DNA from: Bacteroidales bacterium
GTDB lineage: Bacteria; Bacteroidota; Bacteroidia; Bacteroidales; UBA1402
Reading direction: 5' to 3'
DNA: 64,000 bases
NCBI GenBank assembly: GCA_017464285.1
Contig: JAFUDT010000014.1
Location: forward strand, 27,787 to 91,786
The stretch's first letter is position 1. The number at the start of each line of letters is the position of its first letter. The position numbers were made by a program, and so were the translations under genes. The notes beneath the pieces were generated by a model. It had not been told where the DNA came from. It did no database searches and saw nothing but the letters and a program-made list of their open reading frames with translations. Positions 10,901 through 18,293 of this stretch are shown here, piece after piece.

Positions 10901-11077
10901 CGGGAAGTGCAGGTCATCGACTTCAAGTTCGGGCAGCCCCAGGCCAAGTACCGCCGCCAGGTGCAGGAATACATGCACCTGCTCCAGGAAATGGGATTCG
11001 GGCCAGTCAAGGGCTGGCTCTGGTATGTCGAAACAGAAAACATCGAACAGGTGACGGCAGGAGCCGATGCCCACTGA
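7916..11077 (+). CDS. AddA/RecB-like UvrD-family helicase-nuclease
   Basis: Superfamily 1A helicase of 1053 residues with a C-terminal RecB-type nuclease. It is expected to act with the next gene in double-strand-break end processing. Walker A is ASAGSGKT at residues 9-16. Walker B is MIDEFQDTSLLQW (around residue 390), followed by VVGDEKQSIYRFRNGDW and LTRNFRS. Motif V/VI elements are SIHKSKGLQY and MLYVALTRAEKNL. The nuclease motif VIDFKFGQ sits around residues 1000-1007, followed by YRRQVQEYMHLL, the RecB-family QxxxY element. Typical AddA is about 1200 residues, so this is the shorter Bacteroidota form. Gaps of 11 bp on both sides support an rmuC-addA-addB operon. No Chi-recognition claim can be made. 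Confidence 0.88.
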   Translation: MSKLIVYKASAGSGKTWRLAVEYIKLLLHRPDAYRHILAVTFTNKAAGEMKDRVLNDLWALSQASADEKTGQLMQALCREMGPSWTSDRIKEQAAQALTLILHDYSHFHIETIDTFFQTILRNLARELGLGSSFNIDLDNEAVLEKAVTDLFEKASEHPELLQWIGDYIDDQLKEGRNRNVHKALTGFGENIFKERFQQFEGALSAALQDKNFLNNYRHQLQSVKAEAVKDINQAMEPFFNIYDEKGWTEDSFSYGKSGVLGYFFNLKNGNYGPDIVKARVQAAMEDPGKWSKDDRIRSLAEERLIPILKQCEKIRLRCWPVIVSVELSLNHLYQVGLLSDIAASANQLNQEENRFLLSNTAHLLDAVVSDSDTSFIFEKIGADLNHIMIDEFQDTSLLQWSNFRHLLAECLANGYDNLVVGDEKQSIYRFRNGDWRILGHIDSQLPTAETEIRDLTRNFRSARSIVDFNNRLFPALVEVLCRHYQEKIGDTLCNDIRRAYGNVEQSCVKKDIEGLARIEFLDRDEYTSKTLDRLVETVEELQKKGVRPEQITILVRRNRQIPVIASHFASYKQSVGRQPDKEGLCYEIVSDDAFLLKSSVSVRMVVAALRFIASPDNLIALEEIKSHLGAFCPEDLAGQLSTLSQLPLTDIIDRLYQLLRLSDFPGQESYLFSFLDQISDLIGKRASGITEVLDYWNEILSEKTIPLGAHMQGIRILSIHKSKGLQYHTVIVPFCDWSLQKESNRAHTLWSHTDTEPYGQLPLVPVDFSEKMADSIYRADWSEEAQQLLIDSLNMLYVALTRAEKNLIILSRQHHPDTKKKDTVPGHISELLHEQLSQWSEYDGDKDFCSLGRLEADAVDTGVRKGQNLPVRYQSFTLKTRFRQSNRSRDFIRDKDAPFTTDFIEHGKLMHYIFSLIRRREDASRAVRQAVSEGLLAQESEQETLQAVEKALSHPQAAQWYQGDERLFNECSILFRDQDGQLQERRPDRVICHGREVQVIDFKFGQPQAKYRRQVQEYMHLLQEMGFGPVKGWLWYVETENIEQVTAGADAH

Positions 11078-11088
11078 GACCCACAGCC

Positions 11089-14000
11089 ATGAAATCATTT
11101 CTTTACAGAACCGCCGAAGACCTCTACCGCAAGCACGGGCATCATCTGAACGAACAGACCGTGGTGTTTCCCAACCAGCGTGCCCGCATCTTTTTCGTCG
11201 AATATCTCTGTCAGATTGCCGGACGCCCCGTCTGGGCACCCCGTTTTATCAGCATCGGCGAACTGTTTGCCCAATGTCTCGGCGGACTGGAACCAGCCAG
11301 CGGATGGACCGTGGCAGACCCTCTGCTGCTTAACGGCCTGCTCTTTCAGACATATCGGAGCATCATGGATGAACGGGAGGAAAGTTTCGATGAATTCTAC
11401 GGCTGGGGAAATACGCTGCTGAACGATTTTGACAACATCGACAAGAACTGTGCCGACGCCCGTCAGATTTTCCGCAACATCAGCGAACAAGGTCGATACA
11501 GTGACCGCTTCGAGCATCTCGACGACACCCAAAAGGCAGTGCTCGAACGGTTCTTCGGACATTTCGAGACAGGAGATACCCAGCTCAAGCGGCGTTTTGT
11601 ACGACTATGGAACAAGATGTACGACATCTATACTGCCCTGCGCCGTGAACTGGCAGAGCGGGGACAGGTCTATCAGGGTATGCTCAACCGCTATGTCGTC
11701 GAACATTTTGAAGAGATTTCCCCGGAAATTTTCAGTGACCAAAGCTATGTCTTTGTCGGATTCAATGCTCTGAACCGTTGTGAAAGCCGGCTTTTCGAGC
11801 AGTTGCAAAAAAACGGCAAGGCCTGTTTCTACTGGGACTACGACCACTACTATCTGGATCAGCCCTCGCACGAAGCAGGTCGTTTCTTGCGCGAGAACCT
11901 GAAAAAGTTTCCCAACCAGCTCGAAGACATATCCTTCGACGCTTTTCGCAGCATTCCCAAAAGAGTGCATTTCATCGCCTCTCCCACCGAAAGCGCCCAG
12001 GCTCATTATGCCGGCCAATGGCTTGGCGAGACAGCCGGGAGCAGCCTTTTCCAGCCCTCCGAAACGGCCGTGGTTCTTTGCCGTGAAGACTTGCTCCTGC
12101 CCCTGCTACACTGCATTCCGGACAGCATTCCGGAGCTGAATGTGACCATGGGCTATCCCATGAGCCAGACTCCGGTCTATAATCTGCTGCGAGAGCTGCT
12201 GCTACTGCATTGCGACGGATTTCACGGCGACCAGTACCGAACCAAGTTTTCCCTGCCTGTGCTGCAGAATCCGCTCATCCAAAGCATCAGCGGGCAGGCG
12301 CCGGCCACTGCCCGAATGCTCACCCAGGGCAACTTTTTCAGCGCCTCTGTCGAAGAACTCAGCCAGGATGAAGTATTGAGCCGCATTTTCCGCCCTGTGG
12401 AAGGGCCCGTCAGTTTGGGCGACATGATGACAGAGCTGCTGCGGGAATTGGCCGACCAAGCCCGCGAAGAGGATCAGTCTCTACCGCTCTATCAGGAAAG
12501 CCTGTTCCGGGCTTATACCACCTTACAACATCTGAACGACCTGCTGAAAGCCGAACTGTTTCAGGTGACTCTCGGCACCTATCGGAAACTGGCGCTCAAG
12601 GTACTCAACCTGACCATTCCCTTTTCAGGAGAGCCCTTGCGGGGAGCACAAATCATGGGTATACTGGAGACCCGCAACCTGGACTTCCGCAATGTGCTGA
12701 TGCTGTCGGTCAACGAGGGTATGCTGCCGCAAAAAGCCATGGACAGTTCCTTCATTCCCTATAACTTACGCAGGGCCTTTGGCCTGACCGGTCCGGAACA
12801 CCAAGATGCCATTTCGGCCTACTATTTTTTCCGTTTCCTGCAACGGGCTGAGAATATCACGCTGGTCTACAACACATCGACCGAAGGAATGAACCGGGGA
12901 GAAATGAGCCGGTTCATGCTACAGCTGATGATGGAATCGGGCCTTCAGATCTCACAGTCCGCCCTCAGTGCCGAAATCCTTCAACCGGCAGGACCCCGAA
13001 CAGAAATTGCCAAAAATCCCGACCAGCCAGTGCCCGACTGGCTCAGTCCGTCGGCCATCAACACCTTTCTGGACTGTGGGTTGCAGTATTACTATAAATA
13101 CGTAGTCAAGCTGAAACCCGAAGAAGACATCAGCGAGGATGTGGCCGGAGCCCGCTTCGGCCAGATTTTTCACCATACTGCCCAATATCTCTACACTTGG
13201 CTGATGCTCAAAAAAAATGGCTGCGACCACCATCACGAGGCTGTCTGCGACTATCTCCGGGGCAAGAAGGCCCAAGGTAGGGAGGGCCAGGCGGCCTGGC
13301 AAACAGCTGTCCATGTCACGGCCCAGGACATCCATGGCATCGAGCAGGCCAAGTCCGGCAGCCAGTCGCTCATCGAGGCCGTACTGCTGTATTATTTCCA
13401 GATCGAAGTATTCCATACGGTCGACAAAAACGACAAGCCCCTGCGCCGACTCCGGCCCTACGAAGAGTTCAACGGCGAACAGATGATCCAGTTCAAACTA
13501 CTGGTCAAATTTGTAAAAGCCTTGCTCAAAAACGACAGTGAGTATGCTCCCTTCGACATCATTGACCTGGAGATGTGGGTCGATGCTCCCCGACTGTTTG
13601 AAGCCATCGATGACCAAGGACAGGCAAACGGCCGTTTCCGCACGGGCGGCATCATTGACCGCATCGACCTCAAGGGGAATGAAATCCGTATCATCGACTA
13701 CAAGACCGGCGGCAAACCCGATGTCTGTTCCCTGTCAAGTCTGTTCCAAAATAAGGAGAAAAGGCAGAAATACGTCCTGCAGATCTTTCTTTACAGCAGC
13801 CTGTTGAGCATGCCGGAAACCCGACTGCCGGACAACCTCCGGCGGGCAATTGACCAGGGAGGCGTGCTGCACCCGGTCATTATCTATCTGCATCAACTCA
13901 CCGGCAGCGGAAAACTGGAGGAGATCAGAATCCTACCCGAGGGTGACAAAAGAAAGAGTGCTGCGGTAGCTGTTCTCGACTATCAGCCCTACGACGAGGA

Positions 14001-14121
14001 TTTCCGCAGGGAGCTGAGCCGGGCTATGTATTCCCTGTACGACCTCTCGGATCCATTCCGTGCCACCGAAATTGACAACAACTGCGAATACTGCGATTTC
14101 AAGGAAATCTGTCAGCGATAA
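11089..14121 (+). CDS. AddB-like PD-(D/E)XK nuclease subunit with Fe-S cluster cysteines
   Basis: Partner of the preceding helicase, 1010 residues from the ATG at 11089. The open frame from 10828 overlaps the helicase gene and is not used. The N-terminus (TVVFPNQRARIFFVEYL) is a degenerate helicase fold without Walker A, as in AddB. The C-terminal nuclease has GGIIDRIDLKGNEIRIIDYKTGGKP-like residues around 855-876, with the catalytic D...DYK arrangement. AddB nucleases carry four Cys for a 4Fe-4S staple. Here one is in FLDCGLQYYYKY (about residue 663) and three are in CEYCDFKEIC (about 999-1008), so the cluster is probably present. The end is convergent with the Feo locus with only 24 bp between. 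Confidence 0.87.
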   Translation: MKSFLYRTAEDLYRKHGHHLNEQTVVFPNQRARIFFVEYLCQIAGRPVWAPRFISIGELFAQCLGGLEPASGWTVADPLLLNGLLFQTYRSIMDEREESFDEFYGWGNTLLNDFDNIDKNCADARQIFRNISEQGRYSDRFEHLDDTQKAVLERFFGHFETGDTQLKRRFVRLWNKMYDIYTALRRELAERGQVYQGMLNRYVVEHFEEISPEIFSDQSYVFVGFNALNRCESRLFEQLQKNGKACFYWDYDHYYLDQPSHEAGRFLRENLKKFPNQLEDISFDAFRSIPKRVHFIASPTESAQAHYAGQWLGETAGSSLFQPSETAVVLCREDLLLPLLHCIPDSIPELNVTMGYPMSQTPVYNLLRELLLLHCDGFHGDQYRTKFSLPVLQNPLIQSISGQAPATARMLTQGNFFSASVEELSQDEVLSRIFRPVEGPVSLGDMMTELLRELADQAREEDQSLPLYQESLFRAYTTLQHLNDLLKAELFQVTLGTYRKLALKVLNLTIPFSGEPLRGAQIMGILETRNLDFRNVLMLSVNEGMLPQKAMDSSFIPYNLRRAFGLTGPEHQDAISAYYFFRFLQRAENITLVYNTSTEGMNRGEMSRFMLQLMMESGLQISQSALSAEILQPAGPRTEIAKNPDQPVPDWLSPSAINTFLDCGLQYYYKYVVKLKPEEDISEDVAGARFGQIFHHTAQYLYTWLMLKKNGCDHHHEAVCDYLRGKKAQGREGQAAWQTAVHVTAQDIHGIEQAKSGSQSLIEAVLLYYFQIEVFHTVDKNDKPLRRLRPYEEFNGEQMIQFKLLVKFVKALLKNDSEYAPFDIIDLEMWVDAPRLFEAIDDQGQANGRFRTGGIIDRIDLKGNEIRIIDYKTGGKPDVCSLSSLFQNKEKRQKYVLQIFLYSSLLSMPETRLPDNLRRAIDQGGVLHPVIIYLHQLTGSGKLEEIRILPEGDKRKSAAVAVLDYQPYDEDFRRELSRAMYSLYDLSDPFRATEIDNNCEYCDFKEICQR

Positions 14122-14145
14122 TCTGCCCTCCAGGGGCCCAAAGTG

Positions 14146-14418
14146 TTATTGCTGTCGGTGATGACAAAGCCCCTGCAAAGTACAACTCCGACACATCTCG
14201 CTGTCGGAGACAGTCGGAGAAGGACAGGATTTTCCCCGGCAAGAGGGACAGGCCGATTTATCCTGTCGCATGTCGGTCGCCGTTTTCCGTCGACCGGCTG
14301 CGGTGCTGCCACAGCCGCAGGAGCACTGCGGCTTCCTACGGCCGATACCGAAAAGGAAACGTATTGAAACCACCACGGCGGCAGCGACAATAGCATAGGT
14401 AATCACTTCCTGAATCAT
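14146..14418 (-). CDS. FeoB-associated Cys-rich membrane protein
   Basis: Small 90-residue protein with one N-terminal membrane helix (about residues 5-25, ITYAIVAAAVVVSIRFLF) and a Cys-rich cytoplasmic tail (CSCGCG, CPSCRGKSC, CRSC, C). Small Cys-rich proteins of this kind are commonly encoded just behind feoB and are thought to assist ferrous iron uptake. The gene starts 27 bp after feoAB on the same strand, so it is probably co-transcribed. The last Cys cluster could bind a metal. The tail is longer than in most short members, and I cannot tell whether that matters. The start gives the membrane helix directly after MIQEV. Confidence 0.8.
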   Translation of the reverse strand: MIQEVITYAIVAAAVVVSIRFLFGIGRRKPQCSCGCGSTAAGRRKTATDMRQDKSACPSCRGKSCPSPTVSDSEMCRSCTLQGLCHHRQQ

Positions 14419-14445
14419 ACCCGTACCCTTTTTTGCCTCAGTCCC

Positions 14446-16812
14446 TTACAACAACAGTCCTCCAACCTGATAGACCAGGAAACTGGCCAGCCAGGCTACT
14501 CCAATCTGGTAGAGCACGGCTATCCAGGCCCAGCGGCGTCCTGCTTCCTTGGATATCGCCGTGATGGTGGCTATACAAGGACAATACAACAGGATGAAAA
14601 TCATGAAGGCGTAGGCCACCAGGGGAGTGAATACCGGACTTCCATCTTCGTAATACTGGTTTTGAAGACTGGCCTGCAGTGAAGAGGATGTCTCATCCAC
14701 GTCACCGTCGCCCTGATATAGGATGCCCATGGTAGAGACAACAATCTCCTTGGCCGAAAGACCGGTCAGCAGACTGGCACCCATTTTCCAGTCGAAACCG
14801 AGAGGCTTGACGGCAGGCTCGATAAGTTGTCCCAGCCGGCCGATGTATGACTGTTCCATCTGTACCATGCTGTCCTCTCCCTCACGGTGTGGGAAATAGC
14901 TCAATGCCCATATAATGATGGAAGCAAACAGGATGACCGTGCCCATTTTCTTGAGATACTGCACCGATTTGTCCCACATGTGAATGAGTGTATTACGCAT
15001 GGTCGGCAGGCGATAGGGAGGCAATTCCATGACGAAATGGTCATTCTCATCCTTGAAGGCCAGTTTTTTAAACAACAGGGCCGTTATAATGGCTATTAGA
15101 ATGCCGACAAGGTAGATACTGAGCAGCACCAGCCCCTGATTCCTGCTGAAAAACGCACCGACCAGCAACAGGTAGACCGGCAGACGGGCCGAGCAAGAGA
15201 AAAAGGGAACTGTCAGAATTGTCAGGATACGGTCCTTGCGATTTTCAAGTGTACGGGTGGCCATGATGGCGGGCACACTGCAACCGAAGCCTATCAGGTA
15301 GGGGATGAATGATTTTCCGTGAAGACCGATCTTGTGCATCAGTTTGTCCATGATAAAGGCGGCCCGGGCCATGTAGCCGCTGTCCTCCAGAATAGAGATG
15401 AAGAGGAACAGTATCAGGATATTGGGTAGGAAAACCAGCACGCCGCCGACACCGGCGATAATACCGTCAGTGAGAAGATCGTTGAGCATGCCGGCCGGCA
15501 AAAGCCGTCCGACAAATTCTCCCAGCCAGGCGATTCCCTCCTCCAGCCAGTCTTGCGGATAGGCTCCCAGAGTGAAAGTCGTCTGAAACATGATCCACAT
15601 GAACAGGATCAGTATCGGGAAACCCATCCAGCGGTTGGTCAGCACCGTGTCCAGCGCGTATTGCATATGGCGTTTGTCCTCCTTACTGTGGGTAAGGGTT
15701 TCGCTGAGTGCTCCACGGATAAAACCGTATTTGAGGTCGGAAATGACAGCCGATATATCATCGTGGTAGATTTTCTCCAAATGCTCGCGGCATTTGTCGG
15801 CCGTCTGCCGTATCTCCGGGTAATTGGGCAGGGAGGAAAGCTCGCGGTGGATGACACTGTCGTTTTCGATTAACTTGAGAGCTACGTAACGGCCGTGATA
15901 GCGGTCACGGATACTCTGATTGGCCAAGGCAAGAGCCTTGACCTGGGCAATGGCCTGCTCGGTGTCATCTCCGTAATTGATGTGAATATGCTTGCTCTGT
16001 GTACCGTTACGATAGAGAGTTATGATGGCATCCAGCACATCCTCCAGGCCTTTTCCGGTCTTGGAGACTGTCGGGATAATGGAGAATCCGAGCATTTGCG
16101 AAAGACTGTCAATATCGAGTTTGTCTCCGGAAGCCTCCAGTTCGTCATACATATTCAGAGCCATCACCATCGGCAGATTCAGGTCGATTAACTGGGTGGT
16201 CAGGAAAAGGTTGCGCTCCAGATTGCCGGCATCCACAATATTGAGCACCAGATCGGGATGATGTTCGATAAGGAAGTCCCTGACATAGAGTTCCTCAGGG
16301 CTGTACTCCGTCAGAGAATAGGTTCCGGGCAGATCGACCAGATAGATGGTATAGCCTTTATGATGGAAAATGCCGGTCTTGGCATCGACCGTAACACCGC
16401 TGTAGTTGCCTACCTTCTCCCTCATGCCCGTCGCATGGTTGAAGAAAGAGGTCTTGCCACAGTTGGGATTGCCCACCAGCGCCACCGTTATCTTCTTGTC
16501 CAGCTCGAGGACCTCGGCCTGGACATGTTCCTCAATCGTGCCGTGAAACTGATAATCGGGATGGGCATTCCGGTCAAGCGGCACTACTTCGATGTTGGCA
16601 GCTTCACTGCGCCGCAGAGAAATGTGGCTACCCATAATCCGGTATTCAATGGGATCCATCAATGGGGCGTTCTTCAGGACATCAACCTCTTTTCCTTTGA
16701 CAAATCCCATTTCCTGAATACGGTGGCGAAAACCTCCATGTCCGTGGACCCGGGCTATGACACAGCGGCTGCCGGCCGGCATCTGCGCCAATGTTATATC
16801 TGCAGTTTTCAT
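14446..16812 (-). CDS. feoB: FeoA-FeoB fusion ferrous iron transporter
   Basis: Inner-membrane Fe(II) transporter of 788 residues with FeoA fused to its N-terminus, an arrangement common in Bacteroidota. Residues 1-78 are an SH3-like FeoA domain (MPAGSRCVIARVHG, IEYRIMGSHISLR). The G-protein domain follows: Walker A GNPNCGKT at 114-121, G3 DLPGTYSL, and G4 NMYDE for guanine recognition. The transmembrane part carries the Gate motifs, with Cys residues in FGCSVPAIMATR and FFSCSARLPVYL; the PCIATITAISKEAG segment is near the C-terminus. The gene is followed by the Cys-rich accessory gene and diverges from the hemerythrin gene. Promoter at 16840-16871. Confidence 0.96.
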   Translation of the reverse strand: MKTADITLAQMPAGSRCVIARVHGHGGFRHRIQEMGFVKGKEVDVLKNAPLMDPIEYRIMGSHISLRRSEAANIEVVPLDRNAHPDYQFHGTIEEHVQAEVLELDKKITVALVGNPNCGKTSFFNHATGMREKVGNYSGVTVDAKTGIFHHKGYTIYLVDLPGTYSLTEYSPEELYVRDFLIEHHPDLVLNIVDAGNLERNLFLTTQLIDLNLPMVMALNMYDELEASGDKLDIDSLSQMLGFSIIPTVSKTGKGLEDVLDAIITLYRNGTQSKHIHINYGDDTEQAIAQVKALALANQSIRDRYHGRYVALKLIENDSVIHRELSSLPNYPEIRQTADKCREHLEKIYHDDISAVISDLKYGFIRGALSETLTHSKEDKRHMQYALDTVLTNRWMGFPILILFMWIMFQTTFTLGAYPQDWLEEGIAWLGEFVGRLLPAGMLNDLLTDGIIAGVGGVLVFLPNILILFLFISILEDSGYMARAAFIMDKLMHKIGLHGKSFIPYLIGFGCSVPAIMATRTLENRKDRILTILTVPFFSCSARLPVYLLLVGAFFSRNQGLVLLSIYLVGILIAIITALLFKKLAFKDENDHFVMELPPYRLPTMRNTLIHMWDKSVQYLKKMGTVILFASIIIWALSYFPHREGEDSMVQMEQSYIGRLGQLIEPAVKPLGFDWKMGASLLTGLSAKEIVVSTMGILYQGDGDVDETSSSLQASLQNQYYEDGSPVFTPLVAYAFMIFILLYCPCIATITAISKEAGRRWAWIAVLYQIGVAWLASFLVYQVGGLLL

Positions 16813-16839
16813 AAAAAACGACCTTTCTCAATAGTATGG

Positions 16840-16871
16840 CAAAGATAACGCTCCGGAGCCCGATGCGACAA
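16840..16871 (-). promoter_or_regulatory. feoAB promoter with an internal 10-bp palindrome
   Basis: On the minus strand a TTG (16869-16871) is followed after 21 nt by TATCTTTG (16840-16847), a full match to the Bacteroidota promoter. The spacer contains the perfect palindrome GCTCCGGAGC (16850-16859), a possible operator site. Binding factor unknown. Confidence 0.6.
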
Positions 16872-16909
16872 TCATCATTTTTGGGGATTTCATGTTTAAA
16901 AAAAAACGC

Positions 16910-16929
16910 GTATTTTCGCTCGAAAATAC
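16910..16929. promoter_or_regulatory. 20-bp palindrome at the hemerythrin gene start
   Basis: GTATTTTCGCTCGAAAATAC is a perfect palindrome (two 9-bp arms, 2-bp centre) ending 9 bp before the ATG at 16939. Each arm contains TATTTTCG, one mismatch from the -7 consensus TAnnTTTG. It could be both core promoter and operator for the hemerythrin-regulator operon. Confidence 0.5.
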
Positions 16930-16938
16930 AATGATGAG

Positions 16939-17640
16939 ATGACACCCCTGCATTTTTCTCCCCACATGAGGCTGGCCGAACTGATTTCGGCCAATCACAA
17001 CCTGATTCTGATACTGCCCAGGTTGGGCATATCCCTGGGCTTCGGAGACAGGAGCGTCAGGGAAGTCTGTGTACAATACGATGTTCCGGAAGATTTTTTT
17101 CTGCTGCTCTGCAATGTCTATTCCTTTGAGGACTATCGACCCGGCCGCAAGGAAATCGAGCATACCGACATGCACCTGCTGGCACACTATCTGCGAAAAT
17201 CCCATCAGGACTATCTCGATCGGCTGAAACACATAGAGCGGCATCTGCAGCAGCTGGCCGGACAGGTGGAGCCCAAATACGGCCAACTGCTCACCGGTTT
17301 CTATGAGGAATATCAGCAGGAGGTCATCGAACACTTCGACTGCGAGGAAAAAATCGTGTTCCCCTACATGCAGCAACTTGAAGACGGCGGGACGATGCCA
17401 GAAGGAACAGAGGGTTTTTCCATCGCCCGTTTCAAACATGTGCACGGCAATGTTCACGACAAGCTGAACGACCTGACGGGCATCATTTTCAAATATCTGC
17501 CCGGCAACGTATTCCCCAAGGAATCCATTGAACTGATTTTCGATATTTTCCAGATATCAATTGATCTGGACCGGCACACTCTGGTCGAGAACAAAGTGCT
17601 GGTACCCTACGTAGAACACTTGGAAAGAATCAGGAAATGA
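16939..17640 (+). CDS. hemerythrin-domain protein with ScdA/RIC-like N-terminus
   Basis: Probable di-iron protein of 233 residues. Residues 1-75 resemble the ScdA/YtfE N-terminal domain (LAELISANHNLILILPRLGI, GFGDRSVREVC), used in repair of iron centres after nitrosative or oxidative damage. Residues 80-233 are an HHE domain with candidate metal ligands in HTDMHLLAHYL, HFDCEE (HxxxE), KHVHGNVHD and DRHTLVENK (HxxxE). It lies 127 bp from feoAB on the opposite strand and overlaps the following regulator by 4 bp (ATGA), which suggests translational coupling. Role in sensing or repair of O2/NO-damaged iron is inferred from family and iron-locus context; the ligand is not shown by sequence. Confidence 0.85.
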   Translation: MTPLHFSPHMRLAELISANHNLILILPRLGISLGFGDRSVREVCVQYDVPEDFFLLLCNVYSFEDYRPGRKEIEHTDMHLLAHYLRKSHQDYLDRLKHIERHLQQLAGQVEPKYGQLLTGFYEEYQQEVIEHFDCEEKIVFPYMQQLEDGGTMPEGTEGFSIARFKHVHGNVHDKLNDLTGIIFKYLPGNVFPKESIELIFDIFQISIDLDRHTLVENKVLVPYVEHLERIRK

Positions 17641-18230
17641 CAGTACAAGGCAAATACAGTGTGCTGATAGTTGAACCTTCGGAAATCATCGTCGAAGGCC
17701 TTTTGTCCATATTGAAAGAATCCCATCGCTTTGATTGTCTTCATCCACTGACAGACGGAGCCTTTTTGGCAGACAGCATAGCCGGCAGCCGGCCGGATCT
17801 GCTGCTGGTAAATCCCACTCTGTTCCCCGTTTCAGGCAAGAATTCACTGCGGGCTATTCTCCAGACTTCTCCCTCGACCATACCGGTGGCCATCGTCTAC
17901 CAATATGTCGAGCACGCGCTGCTGGACAGCAGCCGTATGGTGCTGGATATCCGCTGTCCACGCGAAGAAATGCTGACCAGCCTGATGGATATCCTGCAGG
18001 AAAAGCCTCAGCCTAAAACGCTGGCCGATATAGATTACGAGCTGTCCGAGCGGGAAAAAGATGTGCTGGCCCTGGTGGCAAAGGGGCTGATCAACAAGGA
18101 AATCGCCGACCGGCTGAATATCTCTGTCCACACGGTCATCACCCATCGCAAAAACATTGTCCGCAAAACAGGTATCAAGACCGTTGCCGGTCTGACGGTC
18201 TATGCCTTGATGAGGGGCATCATCCAGTAA
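17637..18230 (+). CDS. LuxR/NarL-type regulator with a degenerate receiver domain
   Basis: DNA-binding regulator of 197 residues. Residues 7-125 have a receiver-like pattern, but the key acidic residues are changed: LIVEPSE stands where receivers have DD, and the phosphoacceptor position reads DLLLVNP, with N59 in place of Asp. It therefore probably cannot be phosphorylated in the usual way. Residues 137-195 are a normal LuxR HTH (LSEREKDVLALVAKGLINKEIADRL, SVHTVITHRKNIVRKTGI). Its first codon overlaps the hemerythrin stop, so the two are made together. I infer that the hemerythrin, not a histidine kinase, may control it. Targets are unknown; the two palindromes at 16850 and 16910 are candidates. 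Confidence 0.88.
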   Translation: MTVQGKYSVLIVEPSEIIVEGLLSILKESHRFDCLHPLTDGAFLADSIAGSRPDLLLVNPTLFPVSGKNSLRAILQTSPSTIPVAIVYQYVEHALLDSSRMVLDIRCPREEMLTSLMDILQEKPQPKTLADIDYELSEREKDVLALVAKGLINKEIADRLNISVHTVITHRKNIVRKTGIKTVAGLTVYALMRGIIQ

Positions 18231-18265
18231 AAGGCATTATTTCACGTCATGTCAGGGCAAAGATG

Positions 18266-18273
18266 TATCTTTG
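18266..18273 (+). promoter_or_regulatory. -7 promoter element of the LTA-synthase-family gene
   Basis: TATCTTTG is an exact TAnnTTTG match 20 bp before the ATG at 18294. It excludes the in-frame upstream ATG at 18249 as the start because that would precede the transcript. Confidence 0.6.
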
Positions 18274-18293
18274 CTCCGAAAAAACATCAGGGT

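Noticed and set aside
18249..18293. Upstream ATG for the LTA-synthase-family gene
   Set aside because: An exact -7 box at 18266-18273 lies after it, so the codons would not be transcribed.
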